DNA of 21,854 bases from an uncultured Treponema sp. Lineage in GTDB: Bacteria > Spirochaetota > Spirochaetia > Treponematales > Treponemataceae. A program made the position numbers and the translations under genes. The DNA lies in the NCBI GenBank assembly GCA_937885235.1, contig CAKZZK010000311.1, positions 1 through 21,854 on the forward strand. The letters are read 5' to 3'. Below, one piece after another: positions 1 through 7,536 of this stretch. The stretch's first letter is position 1; every line of letters starts with the position of its first letter. The notes below the pieces were generated by a model that was not told where the DNA came from, searched no databases, and worked only from the letters and a program-made list of their open reading frames with translations.

Positions 1-54
1 ATATACGACAAAGTCGCTTTCGAATTCTTGCGACAAATTCCCTTACGAATAATA
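1..54. repeat. Left copy of 54-bp terminal inverted repeat
   Basis: These 54 bases are identical to the reverse complement of the last 54 bases of the window; identity stops at base 55 (C against G). The unit contains a short hairpin (CGAC-AAA-GTCG, 6-16) and the heptamer CGACAAA twice (6-12 and 31-37). The inner end lies 27 bases before the -35 box of the glnN promoter. It may be the edge of a longer genomic repeat at which the contig stopped, or a shared promoter-upstream element. No gene is seen in it. Confidence 0.97.
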
Positions 55-81
55 CGGGGCAGGGAAGCACAGAATTCCTAC

Positions 82-110
82 TTGACATTTTTCTCCCCCT
101 GCGCTAGTAT
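82..110 (+). promoter_or_regulatory. Sigma-70-type promoter of glnN
   Basis: TTGACA at 82-87 is a perfect -35 box, followed after 17 bases by TAGTAT at 105-110 (four of six matches to the -10 consensus). Transcription should start near base 117, giving a leader of about 92 bases that begins only about nine bases before the terminator-like hairpin at 126. This is a sequence match only. Confidence 0.7.
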
Positions 111-125
111 AGCATCATAAACATC

Positions 126-195
126 AAAGGCGATGTGAACAATAATTTTGCAGGTTCTGCAGAAAGATTATCGTTCACATCGCCTTTTGTTTTTT
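126..195 (+). terminator. Intrinsic terminator / attenuator in the glnN leader
   Basis: Bases 126-140 (AAAGGCGATGTGAAC) pair perfectly with 173-187, a 15-bp stem. A second hairpin lies inside it (146-153 with 157-164, one G-U pair, three-base loop). The stem is followed by a T-rich run (185-195, interrupted by one G). It sits between the promoter and the Shine-Dalgarno (AGGAGG, 197-202), so a transcript from the promoter at 82-110 must pass it to reach glnN. The position implies regulated termination; the signal that relieves it is not evident. It could instead terminate a gene left of the window, but the promoter lies upstream of it. Confidence 0.75.
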
Positions 196-208
196 CAGGA
201 GGACAGAT

Positions 209-2305
209 ATGCCTAACGTACCAGAACTTTTCGGCAGTATGGTTTTTAACCAGAAAGTGATGAAGGAGCGCCTGCCAAAGGAAACCTTCAAGGCACTTAA
301 AAAGACAATCGACAACGGCACACCGCTGAACATCGAGCTTGCCAACGAGGTGGCACACGCCATAAAGGAATGGGCCATAGAGAAGGGAGCCACGCACTTT
401 ACGCACTGGTTCCAGCCGCTCACGGGCATCACTGCGGAAAAGCACGACAGCTTCATCGCCCCGCAGGACGACGGCACGGTCATCATGTCGTTCAGCGGCA
501 AGGAACTGGTAAAGGGCGAGCCTGACGCATCCTCATTCCCCTCCGGCGGACACCGCGCCACCTTTGAAGCCCGCGGCTACACCGTGTGGGACCCCACGTC
601 CTATCCCTTCGTGAAAGAGCACACACTCTGCATACCGACGGCTTTCTGCTCGTATACGGGAGAGGCGCTGGACAAAAAGACACCGCTTTTGCGTTCAATG
701 GAAGCGCTGAACAAAGAGGCGTTGCGCATCCTCAGGTTATTCGGCAATAACACCGCTACCCACGTAGCTACTACCGTCGGCCCTGAACAGGAGTACTTCA
801 TCGTAAACGAGCAGCTATACAAACAGCGAAAGGACCTGCGTATGACGGGACGCACGCTCTTTGGTGCAAAGCCTTCCAAGGGGCAGGAGATGGACGACCA
901 GTATTTTGCCGCGCTTGACCCAAAGATTGTGGAATATATGGAAGATTTGAACGAGACGCTATGGAAGTACGGCATCCTGTCCAAGACTGAACACAACGAG
1001 GTTGCCCCCGCCCAGCACGAGATGGCGCCGATATTCACCACAACCAACCTGTCCACCGACCAGAACCAGCTCACCATGGAAGTGATGAAGAAGGTTGCCC
1101 GCCGCCACGGCCTTGTGTGCCTGCTGCATGAAAAGCCTTTTGCGGGATTGAACGGCAGCGGCAAGCACAACAACTGGAGCATGAGCACCAACGAAGGCGA
1201 AAACCTGCTTGAACCGGGCGCCACGCCGGAAAAGAATGCCCAGTTCCTGCTCTTCCTTACCGCCGTCATCAAGGCGGTGGACGAAAATCAGGATCTCTTG
1301 CGCATTTCCGTGGCTTCCGCAGGGAACGACCATCGTTTGGGAGCAAACGAGGCTCCGCCAGCCATCATCTCCGTGTACCTTGGAGACGAGCTGCACGCCG
1401 TGCTGGAAGCGATCAAGGATGGCAAGTCCTACGACAACAGGAAGGATGCAAAGATGACGATAGGCGTGGACGTGCTGCCGCCCATTCCGAAGGATTCCAC
1501 CGACCGCAACCGCACCTCGCCTTTTGCCTTCACCGGCAACAAGTTTGAATTCCGTTCGGTAGGTTCCAGCCTGTCAATCGCAGGACCGAACACGACGCTC
1601 GATGCAATCGTGGCATACACGCTGAAGGATTTTGCAAACGAGCTTGAAAAGGCGCAGGACTTCAACAAAGCCCTGCAGGAACTTATCAAGCGCGAAATCT
1701 CCGCCCACTGGCGCATTGTGTTCAACGGCAACGGCTACGATGCAAGCTGGGTAAACGAGGCAGAAAAGCGCGGCCTGCTCAATCTGCGTACTCTGCCTGA
1801 TGCAATGGCGCACTACCTTGCCCCTAAGAATGTAAAGCTCTACACGGAGATGGGAGTATACACCGAAGGGGAGATGCAGAGCCACTATGACATCAAGCTG
1901 GAAAAATACTGTCAGGTGCTCAACATCGAGGTGGAGACTATGCTGGAGATGATAAACAAAGACATCCTTCCGGCGGCGTTCAAATACATCAACGATGTGA
2001 GCAAGACCGTCATCAACCTGAGGGCTGTGGTAAGCAGCGCAAAGGCAAGCGCGGAGACTGCCCTGCTCACAAGGCTTGACGGTCTGGTAAACGAGCTTGC
2101 AGAAAAAGAAGGGGAGCTGAGCAGGCGGCATATCGCCGCAAAGGCAGCGGGAGATGTAATGGCGGTTGCCCGCACTTATGCAGACAGTGTGCTGCCTGCA
2201 ATGGCAGAGGCCCGCGCGGTTGCAGACGAGATAGAGCCAATGCTTGGAGAGGCATACAAGCCCTTCCCGTCTTACGAGGACCTGCTCTTCCGCATCAAAG
2301 GCTGA
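209..2305 (+). CDS. glnN: Type III glutamine synthetase (GlnN)
   Basis: Makes glutamine from glutamate, ammonia and ATP in the cytoplasm; the main entry point for ammonia. The 698-residue length is typical of the type III (GSIII) family, much longer than GSI. Recognisable stretches are the N-terminal FPSGGHRATFEARGY (110-124), the catalytic GPEQEYF (191-197), EVAPAQHEMAP (264-274), the family hallmark GSGKHNNWSM (316-325), GNDHRLGANEAPPAI (372-386) and DRNRTSPFAFTGNKFEFRS (432-450). The ATG is preceded by AGGAGGA with good spacing. The leader contains an intrinsic terminator, so expression is probably set by attenuation. The next gene is an ammonium channel fused to PII, fitting a nitrogen-assimilation pair. 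No truncation or missing catalytic motif is apparent. Confidence 0.97.
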   Translation: MPNVPELFGSMVFNQKVMKERLPKETFKALKKTIDNGTPLNIELANEVAHAIKEWAIEKGATHFTHWFQPLTGITAEKHDSFIAPQDDGTVIMSFSGKELVKGEPDASSFPSGGHRATFEARGYTVWDPTSYPFVKEHTLCIPTAFCSYTGEALDKKTPLLRSMEALNKEALRILRLFGNNTATHVATTVGPEQEYFIVNEQLYKQRKDLRMTGRTLFGAKPSKGQEMDDQYFAALDPKIVEYMEDLNETLWKYGILSKTEHNEVAPAQHEMAPIFTTTNLSTDQNQLTMEVMKKVARRHGLVCLLHEKPFAGLNGSGKHNNWSMSTNEGENLLEPGATPEKNAQFLLFLTAVIKAVDENQDLLRISVASAGNDHRLGANEAPPAIISVYLGDELHAVLEAIKDGKSYDNRKDAKMTIGVDVLPPIPKDSTDRNRTSPFAFTGNKFEFRSVGSSLSIAGPNTTLDAIVAYTLKDFANELEKAQDFNKALQELIKREISAHWRIVFNGNGYDASWVNEAEKRGLLNLRTLPDAMAHYLAPKNVKLYTEMGVYTEGEMQSHYDIKLEKYCQVLNIEVETMLEMINKDILPAAFKYINDVSKTVINLRAVVSSAKASAETALLTRLDGLVNELAEKEGELSRRHIAAKAAGDVMAVARTYADSVLPAMAEARAVADEIEPMLGEAYKPFPSYEDLLFRIKG

Positions 2306-2320
2306 AACCGTTAGTTACAA

Positions 2321-2340
2321 TACTATAGCATAATTTTGCA
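2321..2340 (+). promoter_or_regulatory. Possible amt -10 region sharing an element with the glnN leader
   Basis: TACTATAGCAT (2321-2331) matches the glnN -10 region TAGTATAGCAT (105-115) with one change, and ATAATTTTGCA (2330-2340) matches glnN leader bases 142-152 exactly. No -35 box is recognisable 16-18 bases upstream, so if this is a promoter it depends on something else; amt may instead be transcribed by read-through from glnN. Confidence 0.3.
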
Positions 2341-2345
2341 CAATG

Positions 2346-2403
2346 GCGTGCGTGTTATGTTCCCTTTAAGGATAAAAAGGGAAGATGACGCGCACGCTTT
2401 TTT
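2346..2403 (+). terminator. Intrinsic terminator / attenuator between glnN and amt
   Basis: Bases 2346-2358 pair with 2385-2397 (13 bp including two G-U pairs). After a single G/G mismatch the stem continues as TTCCCTTT (2360-2367) with AAAGGGAA (2376-2383), closing on an eight-base loop. Six T follow (2398-2403). The amt Shine-Dalgarno AAGGAGG starts at 2408, so the hairpin is in the amt leader whichever promoter is used. It could act both as the glnN terminator and as an amt attenuator. Its design matches the hairpin in front of glnN. Confidence 0.85.
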
Positions 2404-2422
2404 ATTCAAGGAGGTAATCACT

Positions 2423-4162
2423 ATGGATTACACAATTCAGATGGACACGCTCTGGCTTTTGCTTGGCGCAGCATTGGTTTACTTTATGCAGGCAGGATTT
2501 GCCATGGTTGAAGCGGGCATGACCCGTGCCAAGAATGCAGGCAACATCGTGATGAAAAACATGATGGACTTTGCCTGCGGCACGCCGGTCTACTGGCTCA
2601 TAGGCTACGGCATTATGTTTGGCTCTATGAAGACGGGATTTTTTCATCCCTTCATTATAGGAACAAACGACTCGAACATGGTTGGCACCGTGCCGCTCTG
2701 GGCGCATGTTGCCTTCAACACGATGTTCTGCGCAACCGCGGCAACCATCGTTTCCGGCGCTATGGCGGAGCGCACAAAGTTCAAGTCATACCTCATATAC
2801 TCAATTTTCATCAGCGCGGTGATTTATCCGATTGAAGCGCACTGGACCTGGGGCAGCGGCTGGCTTTCCGAATTCGGTCTTCTTGACTGGACGGACGGAT
2901 TCCACGACTATGCGGGTTCTGCCCTTGTGCACATGACGGGCGGTGTCTGCGCCTGCGTAGGAGCGGCAATCCTTGGACCGAGAATCGGCAAGTACGACTC
3001 TAACGGCAAGCCTCGCGCCATACTCGGGCACTCCATCACGCTTGCGGCTCTGGGTGTCTTTATCCTGTGGTTCGGCTGGTTTGGCTTTAACCCTGCCTCC
3101 AGCTACGGCCTGCACACGCAGGAACAGGCGGCAGAGGTGAGCAACGTCTTTATGACCACGAACCTTGCCGCGGCATGTGCCACCGTCGCCACGATGGTAT
3201 TCACCTGGATCCGCTACAAAAAGCCCGACGTTTCTATGACGCTCAACGGCGCACTTGCAGGACTTGTGGCAATCACCGCCGGCTGTGATTCCGTTGACCC
3301 GTGGGCATCTGCGATAATCGGCATCGTTGCGGGCATCCTCGTCGTTGTCAGCGTGGAGTTCTTTGACAAGGTGGCAAAAATTGATGACCCTGCGGGCGCC
3401 ATCTCTGTACACGGTATGAACGGCTTGTGGGGTTCCCTCGCCGTCGGGCTGTTCAGCCGCGAGGGAGGACTGTTCACCACAGGGCAGGCGGGGCGCTTCC
3501 TCGTGCAGCTTGTCGGTACGCTGAGCATTGTGGCTTTCGTCGCCATAGCTGCGTTCCTCCTGTTCACAATCATCAAGCACACGGTTGGCCTGCGGGTGAC
3601 TCCGGCAGAGGAAATAGGCGGACTTGACCTGCCGGAGCACGGGCTTTCTTCCGGCTATGCGGACTTTATGCCGCAGTACACGCCAGAGGAACTTGCGGAA
3701 GCCCAAGGCATAGGGCTCAAGATTCCAGAGGCTCAGGCGGTGCCCGTCACAATACAGCCATCACAGGCACAGACAGAACAAAAGCAAAAGACGTCCAGTT
3801 CGGATGTGGTTGCGCACAAAGTAGTCATCATCACGAGGCAGAACAAGTTCGATGCGCTTAAGAACGCCATGAACGCCATCGGTGTGACGGGCATGACGGT
3901 CATCAATGTGATGGGCTGCGGCATACAGAAGGGAGTGAGCGAATTCTACCGCGGCGCACCGGTAACGATGAACCTGCTGCCAAAGATAAAGGTAGAAATC
4001 GTGGTGGCAAAAGTGCCCGTCGCAACAGTGGTTGAAGCGGCAAAAAAGGCACTTTATACCGGACACATCGGCGATGGCAAGATTTTCGTCTATCCTGTTG
4101 ACGACGTTATCAAGGTACGCACTGGTGAATCCGGCTACGATGCTTTGCAGGACGAAGATTAA
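2423..4162 (+). CDS. amt: Ammonium channel (Amt) fused to a C-terminal PII domain
   Basis: An inner-membrane ammonium channel of the Amt/Rh family with a regulatory PII (GlnB/GlnK) protein attached. Residues 1-390 form the multi-spanning channel; the twin pore histidines are H170 (VHMTGG) and H330 (ISVHGMNG). The conserved cytoplasmic tail EEIGGLDLPEHG is at 396-407. A linker rich in Q, S and T (about 440-462) leads to PII at 463-571. That domain keeps the 2-oxoglutarate/ATP region IQKG (501-504), LLPK (518-521), GDGKIF (550-555) and RTGE (566-569). At the T-loop site where E. coli PII has uridylylated Tyr51, this protein has Val514. The ATG at 2423 has AAGGAGG eight bases upstream. Upstream in-frame TTG starts would begin in the terminator hairpin and are not credible. 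Confidence 0.95.
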   Translation: MDYTIQMDTLWLLLGAALVYFMQAGFAMVEAGMTRAKNAGNIVMKNMMDFACGTPVYWLIGYGIMFGSMKTGFFHPFIIGTNDSNMVGTVPLWAHVAFNTMFCATAATIVSGAMAERTKFKSYLIYSIFISAVIYPIEAHWTWGSGWLSEFGLLDWTDGFHDYAGSALVHMTGGVCACVGAAILGPRIGKYDSNGKPRAILGHSITLAALGVFILWFGWFGFNPASSYGLHTQEQAAEVSNVFMTTNLAAACATVATMVFTWIRYKKPDVSMTLNGALAGLVAITAGCDSVDPWASAIIGIVAGILVVVSVEFFDKVAKIDDPAGAISVHGMNGLWGSLAVGLFSREGGLFTTGQAGRFLVQLVGTLSIVAFVAIAAFLLFTIIKHTVGLRVTPAEEIGGLDLPEHGLSSGYADFMPQYTPEELAEAQGIGLKIPEAQAVPVTIQPSQAQTEQKQKTSSSDVVAHKVVIITRQNKFDALKNAMNAIGVTGMTVINVMGCGIQKGVSEFYRGAPVTMNLLPKIKVEIVVAKVPVATVVEAAKKALYTGHIGDGKIFVYPVDDVIKVRTGESGYDALQDED

Positions 4163-4171
4163 TAATAATGA

Positions 4172-6295
4172 TTAATACTCGTCAGCATAGGATTTCTTGA
4201 ACAGCGATGCCCTGCCGCTGCGCTGTGTAGCGGTATGGACATTGGGGCGGGTGTGGGAGCCGCCCCTTGCACGAGAGCGGAAACCGCCCCTGTCGCCACC
4301 GCGATCCCTGTCACGGCTGCGGAAACGGTCGCGGTCACGCTCTCCCCTGCCCACCGCATAGCGGTCAATGTCGAAACCAAAGGGACGGGAACGCTCGCGC
4401 TCTCCCCTGCCCCTTCTTCCGCCGCCGGCAGCCCGCACGTCCTCGTGAATGTGCGGCAGGGAATTATCCTGCTGAGACAGCTCTATCGCTTTCCGCGCGG
4501 CATCAGCGGGGAGGCTCACCAGACAGAAAAGGTCAGCCATATCGATAGCATCCACATCACGGTCGCGCACGTTCACCAGACTGGAGAAGAATTCCGCAAC
4601 GCGGCGGGGATTGTAGCCATCCTGCCAGCCGAGCTGCACATAGAGGCGTATCTGCTCAGGCGCGGCAGAGAAATTTTCCGCTTCCCCGCCAAAACGCCCC
4701 CGCTCGCGTTCCCTGCCAAAACCGCGCTCGCCCCGTTCGCCGCGCTCCCTTCTGGAACTGCGCTCCGCTCCGGAAGCAAAGCTGTTTATCTTGCCATAGC
4801 GCTTCTTGCTGAGCGCGCTGCCATAGGTGGCGGCAAGCAGAGAGGCAACAACCTCCTGCGGGTTCTGATTTGAACAAAGCTCTTCGGCGAGCTGGTCGAA
4901 TATGGGGTCGCCTTTGCGCAGATGGGGCGCTTCCGCAACGGGAGCGGCATCAGCTTCTGTCTCAGCAGCACCGTCAACCGGAGCAGCAGGGACGGCATCC
5001 GCAGCCTTGTCAGCCGTAAGGCCGAGCTTTTCCTTTACCTCGGCAAAGAGCACGCCCCTTTTGGCTTCGATGACCTCTTCAACGCTCGGAATCTTGCCCT
5101 CAAGCATCTCGCCCTTGGCACTGCGCTTGATGGCATTGCGCAGATAGGTAAGCTTCCTGCGCTGCTCTTCGGGACGGACGAATGTCACCGCCATGCCTTC
5201 CGCACCGGCACGCCCCGTGCGCCCAATGCGGTGCACATAGGTCGGACCGTCAAAAGGAAGGTCATAGTTCACCACGTGGGTAAGCCCCGTTATGTCAATG
5301 CCGCGCGCAGCCACATCGGTAGCCACGAGCACGCGGGTTTTTCTGGAACGGAAACGCGCAAGGATTTTTTCGCGCTGTGCCTGAGGAATGTCACCGTGAA
5401 GGGCTGCCACCTGATAGCCCTTTTCATCGAGTATCTTGCACACGGTGTCGGCATCGGTCTTTTTCTGCACAAAGACTAAACCGTAGAATTCGGGAGAAAT
5501 ATCGATGAGGCGCACCAAGGCTTCGGGCTTTTCGCTCTCGCGCACAATCCAGTAGCGCTGCTCTATGAGCAGAGGCTCTTCATCATGCCCCTCTTCCTCC
5601 ACGATTTCGTAGTCGCCCATGAACTGCTGGGCAATCTTGCGGATGGGCGCAGGAACTGTCGCGCTGAAAAGCAGGACACGGCAGTCAGGATTTGCGGCGG
5701 AGAAGATGTTTTCAATGTCCTCCTCAAAGCCCATATCCAGAAGCTCATCGCCCTCGTCAAGGATAAAGTATTCTATCTGGTCAATCTTGAGCACCCCGCG
5801 GTCCATCAGGTCCTGCACACGCCCCGGCGTGCCGACGACGATTTCCACCCCATGCCTGAGGCTGCGTATCTGCTCGCCCATAGAGGCACCGCCGTAGACC
5901 ACCGCCGTGCGCGGATATATCCCCGTGGTGAACGAAGCCATCTCAGCACAGGTCTGCATGGCAAGCTCGCGGGTAGGTTCAAGGATGATTGCCTTTACAT
6001 GGTCGCTTGCCTCGCGCAGACGCTGCACGAGGGGCAGTCCAAACGCCGCAGTCTTTCCAGTTCCCGTGCGGGCGCGGGCAACGACGTTTGCCTCGCCGTT
6101 CAAGAGGCGCGGAATTGCCAAAACCTGAATTGGCGATGGAGTGACAAATCCCTTTTTCTTGATTGCTTCCAGAGTGATTTCATCCAGGCCCAAATCTTCA
6201 AAAGAAATGGTGTCTGAATCCACATGCTGTTCTTCGACAGCGGCAGCCTCCGTCTCCACGACGGGCTGCTCAGAGAGAGAAAGTTCTTCTTCCAT
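4172..6295 (-). CDS. deaD: DEAD-box RNA helicase with DbpA-type RNA-binding domain (DeaD/CsdA-like)
   Basis: An ATP-dependent RNA helicase likely acting in ribosome assembly and RNA turnover, often cold-induced in this family. In the 707-residue product the Q motif lies at 32-57 and Walker A ARTGTGKT at 75-82. PTREL is at 107-111, TPGRV at 156-160, SAT at 211-213, ARGID at 330-334 and HRIGRTGRAG at 355-364. Motif II reads DEGD (180-183) instead of DEAD. A DbpA-like RNA-binding domain is at about 548-610, flanked by Arg/Gly/Asp-rich tracts (512-535, 625-680) typical of RNA-binding tails. The start is the ATG at 6295 with AGGGGA upstream. The gene converges on amt with nine bases between the stops and no terminator seen. 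A leader of about 170 bases carries strong hairpins, suggesting post-transcriptional control. Confidence 0.93.
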   Translation of the reverse strand: MEEELSLSEQPVVETEAAAVEEQHVDSDTISFEDLGLDEITLEAIKKKGFVTPSPIQVLAIPRLLNGEANVVARARTGTGKTAAFGLPLVQRLREASDHVKAIILEPTRELAMQTCAEMASFTTGIYPRTAVVYGGASMGEQIRSLRHGVEIVVGTPGRVQDLMDRGVLKIDQIEYFILDEGDELLDMGFEEDIENIFSAANPDCRVLLFSATVPAPIRKIAQQFMGDYEIVEEEGHDEEPLLIEQRYWIVRESEKPEALVRLIDISPEFYGLVFVQKKTDADTVCKILDEKGYQVAALHGDIPQAQREKILARFRSRKTRVLVATDVAARGIDITGLTHVVNYDLPFDGPTYVHRIGRTGRAGAEGMAVTFVRPEEQRRKLTYLRNAIKRSAKGEMLEGKIPSVEEVIEAKRGVLFAEVKEKLGLTADKAADAVPAAPVDGAAETEADAAPVAEAPHLRKGDPIFDQLAEELCSNQNPQEVVASLLAATYGSALSKKRYGKINSFASGAERSSRRERGERGERGFGRERERGRFGGEAENFSAAPEQIRLYVQLGWQDGYNPRRVAEFFSSLVNVRDRDVDAIDMADLFCLVSLPADAARKAIELSQQDNSLPHIHEDVRAAGGGRRGRGERERSRPFGFDIDRYAVGRGERDRDRFRSRDRDRGGDRGGFRSRARGGSHTRPNVHTATQRSGRASLFKKSYADEY

Positions 6296-6300
6296 TATGT

Positions 6301-6323
6301 TTCCCCTGTGCGCATATCGCACA
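6301..6323 (-). promoter_or_regulatory. Hairpin beside the helicase ribosome-binding site
   Basis: On the minus strand TGTGCG (6323-6318) pairs with CGCACA (6312-6307) around a five-base loop. It is followed directly by the Shine-Dalgarno AGGGGAA and then the ATG at 6295. It may limit ribosome access. Only the pairing and position are seen. Confidence 0.45.
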
Positions 6324-6421
6324 CCACATGAAAGTCGAGTACCGCATAATGAAAAATATCGATTAAAAATTTTCCCCTGTACCTAGGCTAGGCGGTAACA
6401 CACTTCATGCATCTTTTACGA

Positions 6422-6457
6422 GGAAATCTCCAAAACCAGCACGTTTTAGAGATTTCC
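6422..6457 (-). promoter_or_regulatory. 15-bp leader hairpin of the helicase mRNA
   Basis: Bases 6443-6457 pair with 6422-6436 over 15 bp around a six-base loop. One pair is G-U only when read on the minus strand (A-C on the plus strand), which supports an RNA made from the minus strand. No U-run follows, so it is not a terminator. It begins about nine bases after the predicted transcription start and probably stabilises the 5' end or serves as a regulatory structure, as in some cold-shock leaders. Confidence 0.65.
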
Positions 6458-6472
6458 GCTATCACTTCGCGT

Positions 6473-6501
6473 ATATTACCGTTTTTTGTTTTTTATTGCA
6501 A
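6473..6501 (-). promoter_or_regulatory. Sigma-70-type promoter of the helicase gene
   Basis: On the minus strand TTGCAA (6501-6496), 17 bases, then TAATAT (6478-6473). The predicted start is near 6466, giving a leader of about 170 bases. The spacer is very A-rich when read on the minus strand. Confidence 0.65.
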
Positions 6502-6542
6502 GAGGGTTGCAAATAAAGCTATCAAAACGAAAAAGCGGTGGC

Positions 6543-7477
6543 TTAGTTCCATGCGTCCAGTTTCGACTGATAAGTGGAATAACTCTCTACAGCACTAGTT
6601 TTTGATGCATATTTTGTCTTTGCAGATTGCGCACCGGACTTTAATGCCGCCTTGACAGAATCAGATAAAGAAATTTCTTGTCCATCTTCATCAAGATACT
6701 TTTCTGCATCTCCGTCATCTATAACGCACCCCTGTTTAGAAGCATTAAAATAGACATAACCAAGTGCAGTAGAATTATTATGCGTATCTGTTTTCACACC
6801 CTCAATGGTTTCACTTGGAGTGACCACAGTATACACCATTCCATGTGGATGCCAATCATAGAATATTTTTCCTGCTGCTGTTTTTTTGATATAGGAAAAA
6901 ACAAATTCGTCACTTCCCATATCATCGTATAAATAACAGTCAAACTCTCCATAATCATTCACTGAGATAGAAGCCACAACCTTCTCTGTTGTCTGACCAT
7001 TATTATAAGAAAATTTTGCAAATATATCCGCCGTAGAGGAGGATGTCTTCTTCACTTCAAATTTATAAAACGTAAAAGACACACCATCGTTATCAGTAAA
7101 TGTTCCTAGTGTAGTAATGGGTTCATCAAATGCAAGTTTTCCACAGCGTGGTGCAACATCATTATGAAACAAATAAAGAAAGTTTAGTGACAGCGCCTCG
7201 CAATACAAACCATCCTTACCATCATCAGTAAGTCTATAGGCTTTAAGGTTATCTATTGCTCTTGCTGCCCGAGAGCCAGTATCATACACACTAACATTGC
7301 TAGCATTAATATCTAAATTCTCCAGCACGCTCTTCGGACTGGCAAGCAGAGAATTGCCGCCTGAGCTGCTATCGCTGTCACTGCTGCTGCTGTCCGAACA
7401 GGCAGCAAGGAAAAGCAGGGCACAAAGCAACAGCCCCCCCCTAAGATGCCAAAACGCAAAAGTTTCTTCATGTTCAT
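6543..7477 (-). CDS. Lipoprotein of unknown function, frameshifted at a poly-G tract (probably phase-variable)
   Basis: I do not recognise the mature protein, about 285 residues long. The start with the best signal peptide is ATG at 7477 (SD AAGGGG nine bases upstream), giving MNMKKLLRFGILGGG. The G8 run at 7434-7441 then throws the frame off and the product stops after 54 residues at 7313. With nine G the frame would run into LLLCALLFLAAC, a perfect lipobox with Cys27. In the present G8 state the lipobox frame can be entered only from TTG at 7481, giving the poor acidic leader MYEHEETFAFWHLRGG. After the Cys comes a Ser/Asp/Gly linker (SDSSSSDSDSSSGGNS), then a Tyr/Asp/Ser-rich domain. The gene is visibly AT-richer than its neighbours, a possible sign of transfer. 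It is likely membrane-anchored and possibly surface-exposed. Confidence 0.85.
7434..7441 (-). repeat. G8 homopolymer tract in the lipoprotein signal sequence
   Basis: Eight consecutive C on the plus strand (G on the coding strand) lie 36 bases after the ATG at 7477, inside the signal peptide. Such runs change length by slipped-strand mispairing. A tract length divisible by three (6 or 9) is needed to join the ATG frame to the lipobox frame; eight is the off length for that start. Confidence 0.9.
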
Positions 7478-7536
7478 ACAATCAATCCCCTTCATATTCC
7501 ATAATAAAGATAAAATGTGCACAAGCACACATATTA

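Noticed and set aside
126..187. ANTAR-type two-hairpin antitermination motif in the glnN leader
   Set aside because: There is no pair of hexaloop hairpins with A1/G4, and the short leader leaves no room upstream of the terminator for a P1/P2 element.
2336..2422. Longer amt reading starting at TTG 2336
   Set aside because: The extra 29 residues would be encoded by the terminator hairpin and T-run; the ATG at 2423 has a perfect Shine-Dalgarno and matches the family N-terminus.
4160..4174. Bidirectional terminator between convergent amt and helicase genes
   Set aside because: Only nine bases separate the stops and no stem can be drawn there.
6296..6322. Nine-residue N-terminal extension of the helicase
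   Set aside because: There is no Shine-Dalgarno for the upstream start, and the extension overlaps the leader hairpin; the ATG at 6295 has AGGGGA at the right distance.
6524..6544. Terminator for the lipoprotein gene (AAGC-CACC-GCTT plus T-run on the minus strand)
   Set aside because: The stem is only four base pairs and overlaps the stop codon; too weak to call.
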